Of a stretch of 64,000 nucleotides of DNA, positions 31,003-39,622 are shown piece after piece. The notes beneath the pieces are model-generated. The model was not told the DNA's origin. It worked only from the letters and a program-made list of their open reading frames with translations, and did not search any database. The DNA is from Chitinophagaceae bacterium. GTDB lineage: Bacteria; Bacteroidota; Bacteroidia; Chitinophagales; Chitinophagaceae. The stretch's first letter is position 1; every line of letters begins with the position of its first letter. The translations under genes were made by a program, and so were the position numbers. The stretch lies in the NCBI GenBank assembly GCA_024707305.1, contig JANPZZ010000002.1, positions 1 through 64,000 of the forward strand, given 5' to 3'.

Positions 31003-31650
31003 ATGTCGGCGTATATTATCAATTGGATGGCAAGAGCCATTTTTATTGCTGCGATCCTTGGCATTATCCGTTTCCGGAAAATCGACAAAGTTTTCTATCC
31101 ATTTATTTTTCTTGTCTGGCTCGCAGCTCTCACGGAGTTGCTGGGCGAACTGAAATTATACCCGGAAACCGCCAATGTTTATGTGTTCAATATTTACAGT
31201 ATCGGTGAATACTCGCTGGTATCATGGCTCATGCTACGGTGGCGCGTGATATCGCGCGCAACATTCCGGGTGATTATGGTCGGGTTGTCGCTCGCATGGT
31301 TTACAGAGTTCGTCGTATTCGGGCGGATACATATGGGGGCCAATTATTTCAACATCATTTATGCGCTGGTAATTGTAATGCTGAGTGTGCGGTGCCTCGC
31401 CTGGCGACTTTCCGTAGAGCGCGGCAACCTGCTCCGGAGCCCTTACGTAATTATCTCCTCCGCATTTATCCTGTACTTCACAGTAGCCGCCATCGTTGCC
31501 GCATTCTGGATGTACGGCAACTATGGAAGCACCGATTTTGTGAGAGCGGTTGTTGTTTTTCACTATATTGTTAACCTGGTAGCCAATTTAACTTACGCAA
31601 TCGCAATTCTATGCATGCCCAGGAAAGATCCCTTTACCTTGCCTTATTAG
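31003..31650 (+). CDS. Multi-pass membrane protein, putative sensor partner
   Basis: 215-residue integral membrane protein with about seven hydrophobic segments (for example FIAAILGIIRFRK, FIFLVWLAALTELLGEL, VIISSAFILYFTVAAIVAAF). Start ATG 31003 abuts the upstream stop. The last 40 bp overlap the start of the kinase at 31611, which suggests translational coupling and a joint sensor unit. I do not recognise a named family. Confidence 0.8.
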   Translation: MSAYIINWMARAIFIAAILGIIRFRKIDKVFYPFIFLVWLAALTELLGELKLYPETANVYVFNIYSIGEYSLVSWLMLRWRVISRATFRVIMVGLSLAWFTEFVVFGRIHMGANYFNIIYALVIVMLSVRCLAWRLSVERGNLLRSPYVIISSAFILYFTVAAIVAAFWMYGNYGSTDFVRAVVVFHYIVNLVANLTYAIAILCMPRKDPFTLPY

Positions 31651-32369
31651 TTACCGTGTTCGTTTTGCTGGGGCTGGTGGTGTTCTATACCATCACACTC
31701 ATTCGCCAGCAACGCCGCAACCGCCGCCTCTTCCAGGAAAAAGTGGCTGCGGAAATCCATACGCTGGAAAAAGAACGGCAGCGACTGGCCGAAGATATGC
31801 ACGACGAACTTGGACCGGTGGTAGCTGGTATAAAATTGAAACTTAATAGCATTGATGCTCTATCCGACATCGACCGGGATACACTGGAGAAAGTGCAGGA
31901 GAACATGGGGCAACTGCTCGGTCGCCTCAAAGGCATTAGCAACAATCTGATGCCAGCTGTGCTTTTGAAAAAAGGACTGGTACCCGCCGTACAGGCCCTG
32001 GTCGACGAATTCCAGGGTGCAAATGGAATGATGATTCATTTCAAAGCTGGTTCCCTTCCTGAGCTGCCGCGCGAAACCCGTGTGAATCTCTACCGTATCT
32101 GCCAGGAATTGCTGGCCAATACATTGAAACATGCTGAAGCAACTGAGTTCCATCTCACCTTAACGAGCGATGATAATCTGGTGAAATTACTGGCTTCCGA
32201 TAATGGCAAAGGCTTTGAGCAGGAAGCTGCTGTTGCGAAGAGTACCAGCTATGGTATGCACAACCTGCTGAACCGTACCGAGCTCATGGGCGGACAAATG
32301 TTTTTAAAAACATCACCCGGCCGGGGCGCACAATATCAGTTTGAAATACCTTTGCAATTCCCGGGGTAA
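31611..32369 (+). CDS. HisKA_3 sensor histidine kinase (NarL-type partner)
   Basis: 252-residue membrane-anchored kinase. One N-terminal TM (LYLALLVTVFVLLGLVVFY) is followed directly by the dimerisation/phospho-acceptor domain with LAEDMHDELGPVVAGIKLKL. The ATPase has the N-box YRICQELLANTLKHAEA and ASDNGKGFE, then YGMHNLLNRTELMGG. There is almost no periplasmic part, so sensing probably comes from the overlapping membrane protein upstream. It is followed 15 bp later by a LuxR-family regulator, its obvious partner. Confidence 0.92.
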   Translation: MHAQERSLYLALLVTVFVLLGLVVFYTITLIRQQRRNRRLFQEKVAAEIHTLEKERQRLAEDMHDELGPVVAGIKLKLNSIDALSDIDRDTLEKVQENMGQLLGRLKGISNNLMPAVLLKKGLVPAVQALVDEFQGANGMMIHFKAGSLPELPRETRVNLYRICQELLANTLKHAEATEFHLTLTSDDNLVKLLASDNGKGFEQEAAVAKSTSYGMHNLLNRTELMGGQMFLKTSPGRGAQYQFEIPLQFPG

Positions 32370-32384
32370 AATAGCAGACTAACT

Positions 32385-33053
32385 ATGAATGGAATATCGC
32401 TCAAACCTGTGCGACTGGTGGTGGCCGACGATCATGAATTGTTGCGAGAGGGATTTCATACCATGTTGGCAAAAACAAGCCATATTGAACTGGTAGGTGA
32501 AGCTGCCAACGGAAAACAACTCGTGGAAATATGCCGCAGCCTCGACCCCGACGTGGTGATTACCGATATCAAAATGCCCGTGATGGATGGCGTTGCAGCC
32601 ACGCGACAACTACTGGCAGAAAAACCCACGCTGGGCATCATCGCATTTTCCATGTTTGATGAAGAGAATCTGATTGTGGATATGCTGGAGGCCGGCGCCC
32701 AGGGCTACCTGATGAAAAGTTCTTCACGTATCGAAATCCTGGAAGCCATCCGCACGGTACGCGACGGGAAAACTTATTACTGTGCACATACCAGTGCGCG
32801 TATGGCATCGATGATCGCCCGTAGCCGCCACGTGCCACCTGGAGGCGCCAGCCGGCCCGAGTTTACCCCCAAGGAACTGGAAGTGATACAAATGATCTGC
32901 CAGGAACTTGCCAGCAAGGAAATCGCCGCCGAACTTAAACTCAGTCTTCGCACGGTAGAAGGCATCCGCCAACGTATTCAGGAGAAAATGGGCGTACGCA
33001 ATGCCGCCGGCATCGTTGTTTACGCCATCCGCGAAGGACTGTTTCGCATATAA
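32385..33053 (+). CDS. LuxR/NarL-family response regulator
   Basis: 222 residues. The receiver has LVVADDHELLREGFHTML, VVITDIKMPVMDGVAA with the acceptor Asp near residue 63, and GYLMKSSSR with the Lys. The C-terminal LuxR helix-turn-helix is FTPKELEVIQMICQELASKE then RTVEGIRQRIQEKMGV. It is transcribed with the kinase upstream and is expected to act as a DNA-binding output. A GC hairpin follows (33064-33080). Confidence 0.94.
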   Translation: MNGISLKPVRLVVADDHELLREGFHTMLAKTSHIELVGEAANGKQLVEICRSLDPDVVITDIKMPVMDGVAATRQLLAEKPTLGIIAFSMFDEENLIVDMLEAGAQGYLMKSSSRIEILEAIRTVRDGKTYYCAHTSARMASMIARSRHVPPGGASRPEFTPKELEVIQMICQELASKEIAAELKLSLRTVEGIRQRIQEKMGVRNAAGIVVYAIREGLFRI

Positions 33054-33063
33054 AAAGAACAAA

Positions 33064-33080
33064 CCGGGCGCGAGGCCCGG
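33064..33080. terminator. GC hairpin after LuxR-type regulator
   Basis: CCGGGC / GCCCGG stem with loop GCGAG, eleven bases after the stop codon; no T-run follows, so termination strength is uncertain. Confidence 0.45.
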
Positions 33081-33283
33081 TCGTACTGCAGAATAAGGCA
33101 ATGGTTAAGGTCTGCAAATAAACAAGGCTAAGTTAGACCCGGCAGCAAGCCGCACAAAGCGTGATTACCGCAAAAGTCACTACGGGTTATACGGATTTCC
33201 GCAAACCGATTGTCCGCTCCTCAAAACCACCTGTTTTTCCTCCTCAAATTCCCGTACATTACTACTGCCTAAATCAACCAGCC

Positions 33284-33712
33284 ATGACCAAAATGAACCC
33301 TTACCTCAATTTTGATGGTAACTGCAAAGAAGCTTTTGATTTTTATAAATCCGTTTTCGGTGGCGATTTCCTGTTTGTAGGAAGAATGGGCGACGCGCCC
33401 GGAATGGAAATCAGCGAAGAGTATAAAGATCGGATCATGCATATCTCACTTCCCATCAGCGAACATTGTACATTGATGGGCTCCGACACAATGCCGGGCT
33501 ATGGCCAGGTGCTTAATGTCGGTAACAACATCTATATTTCGTTACACCCCGATACCAAAACAGAAGCAGACCGACTCTTTAACGGGCTCTCCGCCGGTGG
33601 AAAAGTGGAAATGCCCATGGCCGATCAGTTCTGGGGTTCCTATTTCGGCAGCTTTACTGACAGGTTTGGCGTTAACTGGATGATCAATTGCGAACCGCAG
33701 CCCGCAAAATAA
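33284..33712 (+). CDS. VOC-superfamily (PhnB/glyoxalase-like) protein
   Basis: 142 residues from ATG 33284 (MTKMNPYLNFDGNCKEAFDF); the longer open frame upstream reads through non-coding sequence and is rejected. Features typical of the PhnB-like group are YLNFDGNCKEAFDFYKSVFG, HISLPISEHCTLMGSD, YISLHPDTKTEADRLFNGL and FWGSYFGSFTDRFGVNWMI. Members are small cytoplasmic metal-binding-fold proteins; the reaction cannot be read. The leader CAACCAGCC before the ATG also precedes the next gene at 33818. Confidence 0.88.
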   Translation: MTKMNPYLNFDGNCKEAFDFYKSVFGGDFLFVGRMGDAPGMEISEEYKDRIMHISLPISEHCTLMGSDTMPGYGQVLNVGNNIYISLHPDTKTEADRLFNGLSAGGKVEMPMADQFWGSYFGSFTDRFGVNWMINCEPQPAK

Positions 33713-33817
33713 TTCGATAGACTACTTACTCAATCAATCCCACCATTTGCGCATTCAGGCGCAGTCGGTTTCCTATGCGTTATACTTTTGATTTTTAAAT
33801 TAAATCAACCAGCCACG

Positions 33818-35015
33818 ATGTCATTAAGATATTTCACCATCCTCGTATCCCTGTTTTGTTTTGCCTGCACATCATCACAAACAGATAAAGAAACCGAAAG
33901 ACAAAATTCGGCAGGTAGAAAATTCGCTTTCACCGGTAGTAGTTTACGGCGACAGTCTGCCGAACTACAACCTGGAGCAACGGATGCGCGAAAAAGGAGT
34001 AAAAGGATTAAGCATTGCGGTGATAAAAGATTACAGCATCGAATGGGCAAAAGGGTATGGTTGGGCTGATTCTGCAGAAGGCAGAAAAGTAACTACTGAA
34101 ACAAGATTCCAGGCTGCATCCATCAGTAAAAGTCTCAACAGCCTTGCTGTGATGAAACTGATACAGGAAGGTAAACTGGATCCCGAAGTGGACATCAATA
34201 ACTACTTAACCAGTTGGAAATTTCCTTACGACAGTGTTTCAAAAGGTAAAAAGATTAATACCTGGAATTTGCTAAGTCATACTGCCGGGCTGAACCTGCA
34301 TGGCTTTCCGGGATATGACGTTACCGACTCCCTGCCAACACTGGTGCAGCTATTAAATGGCGAAAAGCCCGCCAACACGGAAGCCATTCGTTCCGTGTTT
34401 GAGCCTGGTAAGGAATTCAGTTACTCGGGTGGGGGCACTACCATTTCGCAATTGATGTTGCAGGATATAACCGGTAAAAGCTATGCCGATTATGTGGAAG
34501 AAAATGTGTTGAAGCCGATCGGTATGCGCAATAGTTCCTTCCGCCAGCCACCGGTTGATAAAGCAGATTATGCCACGGGATATTATACCAATGGCAGCCC
34601 GGTGAAGGGGAAGTTTCATGTGTACCCTGAGCTGGCGGCTGCGGGTTTGTGGACCACACCTACGGATCTGGCCCAATACATCATTGAATGCCAGTTAACA
34701 CTCAAGGGAGAATCGCAAAAGGTGTTATCGCAGGAAATGATGCAAAGACGCATGACGCCTTACCTCGACAGCATTTTCGCATTAGGAGTGTTTATTGAAA
34801 GCAAGCCCGTTGGTAAATTCTTTATCCATACAGGAGGAAACGAAGCTTTCGTTTGTATTGCTGTTGGCAGCCTGGAAGGCGGCAATGGCGTGGTGATCAT
34901 GTTAAATGGGGAGGATTTCAGCATTATTACGGAGTTGCTCCATAGCGTGTCGCGGGTCTATGGCTGGACGGATTACTACAAACCTGAGGTTGTTGCTGCT
35001 GCCGACCGGCACTAA
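33818..35015 (+). CDS. Serine hydrolase, beta-lactamase/class C PBP family lipoprotein, one frameshift
   Basis: About 400-residue exported hydrolase. The N-terminus MSLRYFTILVSLFCFACTSS has a lipobox (CFAC), so it is likely a lipoprotein. After a shift near 33935 come the nucleophile motif FQAASISKSLNSLAV (SxxK), the second motif region FSYSGGGTTISQLM (YSG in place of YxN) and the late His-Thr-Gly FFIHTGGNEAFV. These are class C beta-lactamase/DD-peptidase family traits. Substrate (peptidoglycan peptides, esters or D-amino peptides) is open. Tandem with the VOC gene but 105 bp apart. Confidence 0.88.
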
Positions 35016-35114
35016 AGCGTGTGGACGAGAAACTTACCACTGCGCTAAAATATTTCCAGAAAAAATTTTGGTCAAATTATTGACAACCTTATCTTTGCAC
35101 TCCCAATTACGGAA

Positions 35115-35189
35115 GGGAGTTTAGCTCAGCTGGTTCAGAGCATCTGCCTTACAAGCAGAGGGTCGGCGGTTCGAACCCGTCAACTCCCA
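35115..35189 (+). tRNA. tRNA-Val (anticodon TAC)
   Basis: 75-nt cloverleaf. The acceptor is GGGAGTT/AACTCCC with A73. The D-arm is around AGCTCAGCTGGTTCAGAGC. The anticodon stem TCTGC/GCAGA encloses CTTACAA with TAC at 35150-35152. The T-arm is GGCGG/CCGTC around TTCGAAC with one G-T pair. CCA is not encoded. Confidence 0.94.
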
Positions 35190-35190
35190 C

Positions 35191-35227
35191 AAAAAATCCT
35201 CGGCATTCGCCGGGGATTTTTGTTTTT
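35191..35227 (+). terminator. Rho-independent terminator after tRNA-Val
   Basis: Stem AAAAATCCTCGGC / GCCGGGGATTTTT with loop ATTC, followed by TTTG and more T, starting right after the tRNA. Confidence 0.85.
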
Positions 35228-35308
35228 GGTGGATTACATCCACCATCCGTAGCCCCTTACCTCACAGAAGAGCGGGATTTTATTATTTAATTCTTTGATT
35301 GAAATATC

Positions 35309-36390
35309 GACAAAGCTTAAAATCTGTGTAATCTGTGGCTAAATCCGTGCAAATCTGTGGCTAAATCCGTGCAAATCTGTGGGAAATTTCTTCGAGGTTA
35401 TGGCAACCTGATAACCGAACAGGTTTCCCACGGATTTTCTCAGATTACAACACAGATGACACGGATTCTATTTTTATTCTTGATTGAAAACTTGACAAAG
35501 CCTAAAGTCCTGTGTAATCTGTGGCTAAATCCGTGCAAATCTGTGGGAAATTTCTTCGAGGTTATGGCAACCTGATAACCGAACAGGTTTCCTACGGATT
35601 TTCTCAGATTACAACACAGATGACACGGATTCTATTTTTATTCTTGATTGAAAACTCGACAAAGCCTAAAATCCTGTGTAATCTGTGGCTCAATCCGCGC
35701 AAATCTGTGTGAAATGTCCTCGAGGTTATGGCAACCTGATAACCGAATAGGTTTCCCGCGGATTTTCTCAGATTACAACACGGATGACACGGATTCTATT
35801 TTTATTCTTGATTGAATATCGACAAAGCCTAAAATCCTGTGTAATCTGTGGCTCAATCCGCGCAAATCTGTGTGAAATGTCCTCGAGGTTATGGCAACCT
35901 GATAACCGAATAGGTTTCCCACGGATTTTCTCAGATTACAACACAGATGACACGGATTCTATTTTTATTCTTGATTGAAAACTTGACAAAGCTTAAAATC
36001 TGTGTAATCTGTGGCTAAATCCGTGCAAATCTGTGTGAAATGTCCTCGAGGTTGTCGCAACCTGATAACCGAATAGGTTTCCCACAGATTTTCTCAGATT
36101 ACATCACGGATGACACGGATTCTATTTTTATTCTTGATTGAATATCGACAAAGCCTAAAATCCTGTGTAATCTGTGGCTCAATCCGCGCAAATCTGTGTG
36201 AAATGTCCTCGAGGTTATGGCAACCTGATAACCGAATAGGTTTCCCACAGATTTTCTCAGATTACATCACGGATGACACGGATTCTATTTTTATTCTTGA
36301 TTGAAAACTCGACAAAGCTTAAAATCTGTGTAATCTGTGGCTAAATCCATGCAAATCTGTGTGAAATGTCCTCGAGGTTACGCCACCATA
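35309..36390. repeat. ~163 bp palindromic tandem repeat array, about 6.6 copies
   Basis: Units begin near 35309, 35493, 35656, 35819, 35982, 36147 and 36309, a period of 162-165 bp after a slightly longer first unit. Each unit has an arm TGTAATCTGTGGCTAAATCC, a centre TTATGGCAACCTGATAACCG, and a second arm (TCTCAGATTACAACACAGAT) that is roughly the reverse complement of the first. A spacer with TTTTTATTCTTGATTGAA follows. The array is therefore a series of large imperfect hairpins. Unit-to-unit changes are small (GCAACC/CGCAACC, CACAGA/CACGGA). Nothing unique lies between units, so it is not CRISPR. Open frames of 60-70 codons across it are repeat translations. Confidence 0.93.
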
Positions 36391-36599
36391 ATAACCGAAA
36401 AATGCCGCTACATCAAAGCCCCCGGCCTTTGTTAATAACGTTATCGATTCCAACAAGCCGCACCCCCCAATCAGGGTACTCCTCTTCTTAATTTCAGGAC
36501 GAAAACCATTAAACTCAACCACTTCGTGGTATTTTCTGGTGAAGTGGGGTAGGGTATCTTAGCTGATTCCTTAACCATTCATTCATTAAACTGATTGTC
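36391..36599. other. Gap between repeat array and lipoprotein gene
   Basis: Non-coding. Contains an inverted repeat ACCACTTCGTGGT near 36518 and the 3' remnant of the repeat unit. The promoter of the lipoprotein gene is probably here, but no clean TTTG/TAnnTTTG pair was found. Confidence 0.5.
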
Positions 36600-37185
36600 A
36601 TGAAAAGATTCAGCAGCTATTCTGGCCATTGCGCTTACAGCGATTCATTGCCAGAAAGAAGGTCCTAAAGGTGATGAGGGTCCGGCAGGTGCAGCAGGTA
36701 CAGCCAATGTTCGGTATTCGTCCTGGTTTACACCTTCGCAAAATGGCGGTTGGGTTGATACCGTCATCAACGCCGTGGCCAGTCAGAAGAAGTTTCGAAA
36801 GGCTGCTCCCGGCGTAACCCAGGCGGTCCTGAATAATGGCCTCGTTCTTTCTTACATGAAACTAAACCCAGATGGAACATCGGGTAATACGAGCTCCATT
36901 CGTCAGTTACCTTATACCAATCCTGGCGCTGGTAATGAATACATACAACTTGCCTATACGGGTAACATCACTTATGCGCATATTTCTACGGCTGTGCCAG
37001 GCGTGGCAGTTACCGCCAGTAGTGGTTCGCTTGAGTTCCGTTATGTAATCATTCCCGGTAGCGTGTCCGGCGGCCGCTCGGCAACGGATCAGTTTTTTGA
37101 AATCAATGGTGAATACTATACCGGAGCCTCATTGAAAACAATGCCCTACCAACAACTTTGCGCGTTGCTGAATATTCCGGAATAG
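36600..37185 (+). CDS. Collagen-like-linker lipoprotein, one frameshift near start
   Basis: About 194 residues. After ATG 36600 a one-base shift inside the first five codons must be corrected; the peptide then reads AAILAIALTAIHCQKEG, a lipoprotein signal with lipobox IHC. A short collagen-like stretch GPKGDEGPAGAAG follows, then a beta-rich domain (YIQLAYTGNITYAHIST, LEFRYVIIPGS) ending LCALLNIPE. Gly-x-y linkers after the lipobox are common in Bacteroidota surface lipoproteins. Function unknown; monocistronic with a hairpin after it. Confidence 0.75.
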
Positions 37186-37213
37186 TTAATTTGATACCAT
37201 TTAAAGGTCTAAA

Positions 37214-37262
37214 CAACGAACCCCTGATACACTCTGCATCGTGTCGGGGGTTTGCGTTTTTT
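37214..37262 (+). terminator. Terminator after lipoprotein gene
   Basis: Imperfect inverted repeat GAACCCCTGATAC / CGTGTCGGGGGTTTG followed by a run of T, 30 bp after the stop. Confidence 0.7.
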
Positions 37263-37441
37263 TGATCCAGTTGTGCCGCTTTCAACTACGTTAATGCTGC
37301 CTTGGTGCACCAAAGCACCCGCTTTCAGCTTGCAGATTGTGCAAAAAAAGGTGGTTTCCTTTTTCGGCTAAATAATTTACAATCAATAAAATATCTCTTT
37401 TTTCCACCCGTTGAACCCCGTAAAAAACTGCCGGTTTGGCT

Positions 37442-37471
37442 TTTGGGAAAAAGGAACTTTGTGTACTTTTG
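37442..37471 (+). promoter_or_regulatory. Bacteroidota-type promoter for clpS-aat
   Basis: TTTG (37442-37445), an 18-bp spacer and TACTTTTG (37464-37471) match the -33/-7 consensus. The clpS ATG is at 37488, giving a very short leader of about 10 bases. Confidence 0.6.
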
Positions 37472-37487
37472 ACGAAAGCTTTGATGG

Positions 37488-37787
37488 ATGGCAGACAAGA
37501 ACCAGTTCAGTACAGATTCACAGGAAGAAGTTGATGTATTAACACTCGAAGATGAAGGCTGCAGCCTGATCGTCTGGAATGATGATGTGAATACATTCGA
37601 CTGGGTGATTGAAACCCTGGTGGAAGTGTGCGGCCATACCCATGAGCAGGCGGAACAATGCTCATTGCTCATCCATTTCAAAGGCAAATGCGCGGTGAAA
37701 AAAGGCGAGTATGAGACGCTGAAACCCATGTGCGACGCCATCACCGAGCGCGGTATAGGTGCTACCGTTGAAACCCTCGCCAGCTGA
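37488..37787 (+). CDS. clpS: ClpS adaptor of Clp protease
   Basis: 99-residue cytoplasmic adaptor that hands N-degron substrates to ClpAP/ClpCP. The core reads CSLIVWNDDVNTFDWVIETL, the conserved N-degron pocket segment. HEQAEQCSLLIHFKGKCAVK gives the helix with the usual His, then GIGATVET. Its acidic N-terminal arm (DSQEEVDVLTLEDE) is typical. It is immediately followed by aat, 21 bp away, which makes the destabilising N-termini ClpS reads, so the pair forms one N-end-rule operon. Confidence 0.95.
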   Translation: MADKNQFSTDSQEEVDVLTLEDEGCSLIVWNDDVNTFDWVIETLVEVCGHTHEQAEQCSLLIHFKGKCAVKKGEYETLKPMCDAITERGIGATVETLAS

Positions 37788-37808
37788 ACTTACAGCCCGT
37801 TACTGTTT

Positions 37809-38483
37809 ATGCCTCTTTTTGCTTTAGACAGGGAACTTGTGTTCCCACCGGTTCATTTTGCGGATGCCGATGGCCTCCTTGCTATTGGTGGCGATCTCTC
37901 GGTTCCGCGTTTGCTACTGGCTTACCGGCAGGGCATCTTTCCCTGGTATGAAGGTGAACATATCCTCTGGTGGTGTCCCGATCCACGTTTTGTTCTCTTC
38001 CCCGACGAGCTCCGCATTAGCAAATCAGTGAAAACATTACTCAAACGAAACAATTTCCGGTTTTCTATCAACGAGGCATTCAGCCAGGTGATCAAAAATT
38101 GTAAAACCATTAAACGCAACGGACAGGACGGCACCTGGATCACGGATGAAATTGAGATGTCGTTTACAACATTGCATCAAATGGGTTATGCGCACAGTGC
38201 GGAAGTATGGAATGGTGATCAGCTCGTGGGCGGCCTCTACGGCATCCGCATGGGTGCTGTATTTTTTGGAGAAAGTATGTTCAGCCTCGAGTCGCAGGCA
38301 TCACGCTACGCGTTTATAAAATATGTGGAACAGCTTAAAAGCGAAGGCGTGCAGCTTATCGATTGCCAGGTGTATACGGAGTATCTGGAGAGCCTGGGGG
38401 CGAGGATGATTGGGAGAGAGGTGTTTTTGGAGAAGTTGAGATCGGTGATCGGTGATCGATGTCCGATGACCGATGTTCGATGA
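37809..38483 (+). CDS. aat: Leucyl/phenylalanyl-tRNA-protein transferase
   Basis: Cytoplasmic Aat transfers Leu or Phe from tRNA to N-terminal Lys/Arg of proteins, creating N-degrons. 224 residues. The family core is present: FADADGLLAIGGDLS, LLAYRQGIFPWYE, WWCPDPRFVL, GTWITDEIEMSF, HSAEVWNGDQLVGGLYGI, FGESMFS, LIDCQVYTEYLESLGA. The last dozen codons (SVIGDRCPMTDVR) are encoded by a CGATGNY heptamer array that has run into the gene end, replacing its native tail or stop. Co-transcribed with clpS. Confidence 0.95.
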   Translation: MPLFALDRELVFPPVHFADADGLLAIGGDLSVPRLLLAYRQGIFPWYEGEHILWWCPDPRFVLFPDELRISKSVKTLLKRNNFRFSINEAFSQVIKNCKTIKRNGQDGTWITDEIEMSFTTLHQMGYAHSAEVWNGDQLVGGLYGIRMGAVFFGESMFSLESQASRYAFIKYVEQLKSEGVQLIDCQVYTEYLESLGARMIGREVFLEKLRSVIGDRCPMTDVR

Positions 38484-38872
38484 CCGATGATTCCTGCGAA
38501 ATCGAGTTGCCGCTGCAAATGTAAAGATGGTAATCATGCACTTTAAAAGTCCTCCACCATCGATCATCCATCATCCACCATCGATGTCCGATGACCGATG
38601 ACCGATGTCCGATGATCGAAGATTTCTTCGAAATCGAGTTGCCGCTGCAAATGTAGCGGCGGTATCCATGCACTTTAAAAAGTCATCCACCATCGATCAT
38701 CGATCATCCATCATCGATGTCCGATGACCGATGACCGATGTCCGATGATCGAAGATTTCTTCGAAATCGAGTTGCCGCTGCAAATGTAGCGGTGGTAATC
38801 ATGCACTTTAAAAAGTATTCCACCATCGATCATCGATCATCCATCATCCATCATCGATGTTCGATTTATCCA
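38440..38872. repeat. 133-bp element in three tandem copies with CGATGNY heptamers
   Basis: Copies start at 38491, 38624 and 38757 (133 bp each, the last truncated at the plsC end). Each has a conserved core (GAAATCGAGTTGCCGCTGCA, then TAATCATGCACTTTAAAA) followed by inverted and direct heptamer units (CATCGAT, CGATGTC, CGATGAC). An inverted single copy lies at 40147-40260. The elements bracket plsC and the DUF4258 gene. No transposase is seen. Confidence 0.9.
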
Positions 38873-39622
38873 TGTTGCCCTGTATTCCAAAAGCTTTTTT
38901 TCCATTATAGAAAATACTTCATTTCTCACCGCTGCTGTATCTGCGAGCGAGCGGCCTTCTACGGAGATGGCATCGAGATAAACGATGCGGCTGCGGCCGG
39001 GGGTGAGGGTGAAGATGCCGCTGTAATGCATGCGGTCGTAAGTATCGAGAAAAAGAACAGGTTTGATGGGCGTTTGAGTTTCGATAGCCACACGAAAGGC
39101 GCCATCATAAAATTCTTTTAGCGGCTGCTGTGTAAGATTAAATGTGCCCTCGGGAAATACCAGCACCGATATTCCTTTTTTTAAAATCGATTTTAAGATG
39201 CGGATACCGTTTGCACGGTGTTCTGCACTGCTGCGGTCAACCGTTACTATCGCTTTGCGATAGATAAATCCAAAAACCGGAATGCGCGACATCTCCACTT
39301 TCCCCAGCGGACGTACCGGCTGTCGAAATGCTTTTACCAACACTGCAGAATCGATATAGGAAATGTGGTTGGCAACAAAAATATATGGCTGGCTACGATC
39401 GTGCGGCGCCTCGTATATTTTTTTATGAAAAATGAATACCAGCGGAAACCAGATATCGGCCCATAAACTACAAAGCCTGTAAATCATATTGCCGCCGCGG
39501 ATACGACCGAAAAAACTGGCCAGCACCACAAATGGAAATATCAACAGCATGATCACTACAAAGAGTATCATCGCATACAGCGAATAGATAACTGTCAACA
39601 GCTTCTTCAGCCACTTCATCAA
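38837..39622 (-). CDS. plsC: 1-acyl-sn-glycerol-3-phosphate acyltransferase family protein
   Basis: Inner-membrane PlsC-type acyltransferase of phospholipid synthesis, 261 residues. N-terminal membrane helices (IYSLYAMILFVVIMLLIFPF) precede the catalytic block: NHISYID (NHx4D) near residue 85, GKVEMSRIPVFGFI, VFPEGTFN (FPEGT) near 157 and a C-terminal PVLFLDTYD. The last codons (TSMMDDG) come from the heptamer repeat, so the original end may have been slightly shorter. It starts inside the stop of the upstream DUF4258 gene (4 bp overlap), so the two are coupled. Confidence 0.92.
   Translation of the reverse strand: MMKWLKKLLTVIYSLYAMILFVVIMLLIFPFVVLASFFGRIRGGNMIYRLCSLWADIWFPLVFIFHKKIYEAPHDRSQPYIFVANHISYIDSAVLVKAFRQPVRPLGKVEMSRIPVFGFIYRKAIVTVDRSSAEHRANGIRILKSILKKGISVLVFPEGTFNLTQQPLKEFYDGAFRVAIETQTPIKPVLFLDTYDRMHYSGIFTLTPGRSRIVYLDAISVEGRSLADTAAVRNEVFSIMEKKLLEYRATWINRTSMMDDG

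Noticed and set aside
33085..33160. SRP or other small RNA after the LuxR-type gene
   Set aside because: Some GC-rich complementarity (GGTCTGC ... AGACCCGGCAGCAAG) but no match to the conserved SRP apical loop that I could confirm.
35357..36304. Four similar 60-70 codon ORFs
   Set aside because: They are the same frame through successive tandem units, with no start context or coding character.
35309..36390. CRISPR array
   Set aside because: The whole ~163 bp unit repeats; there are no unique spacers between constant repeats, and no cas genes in the window.
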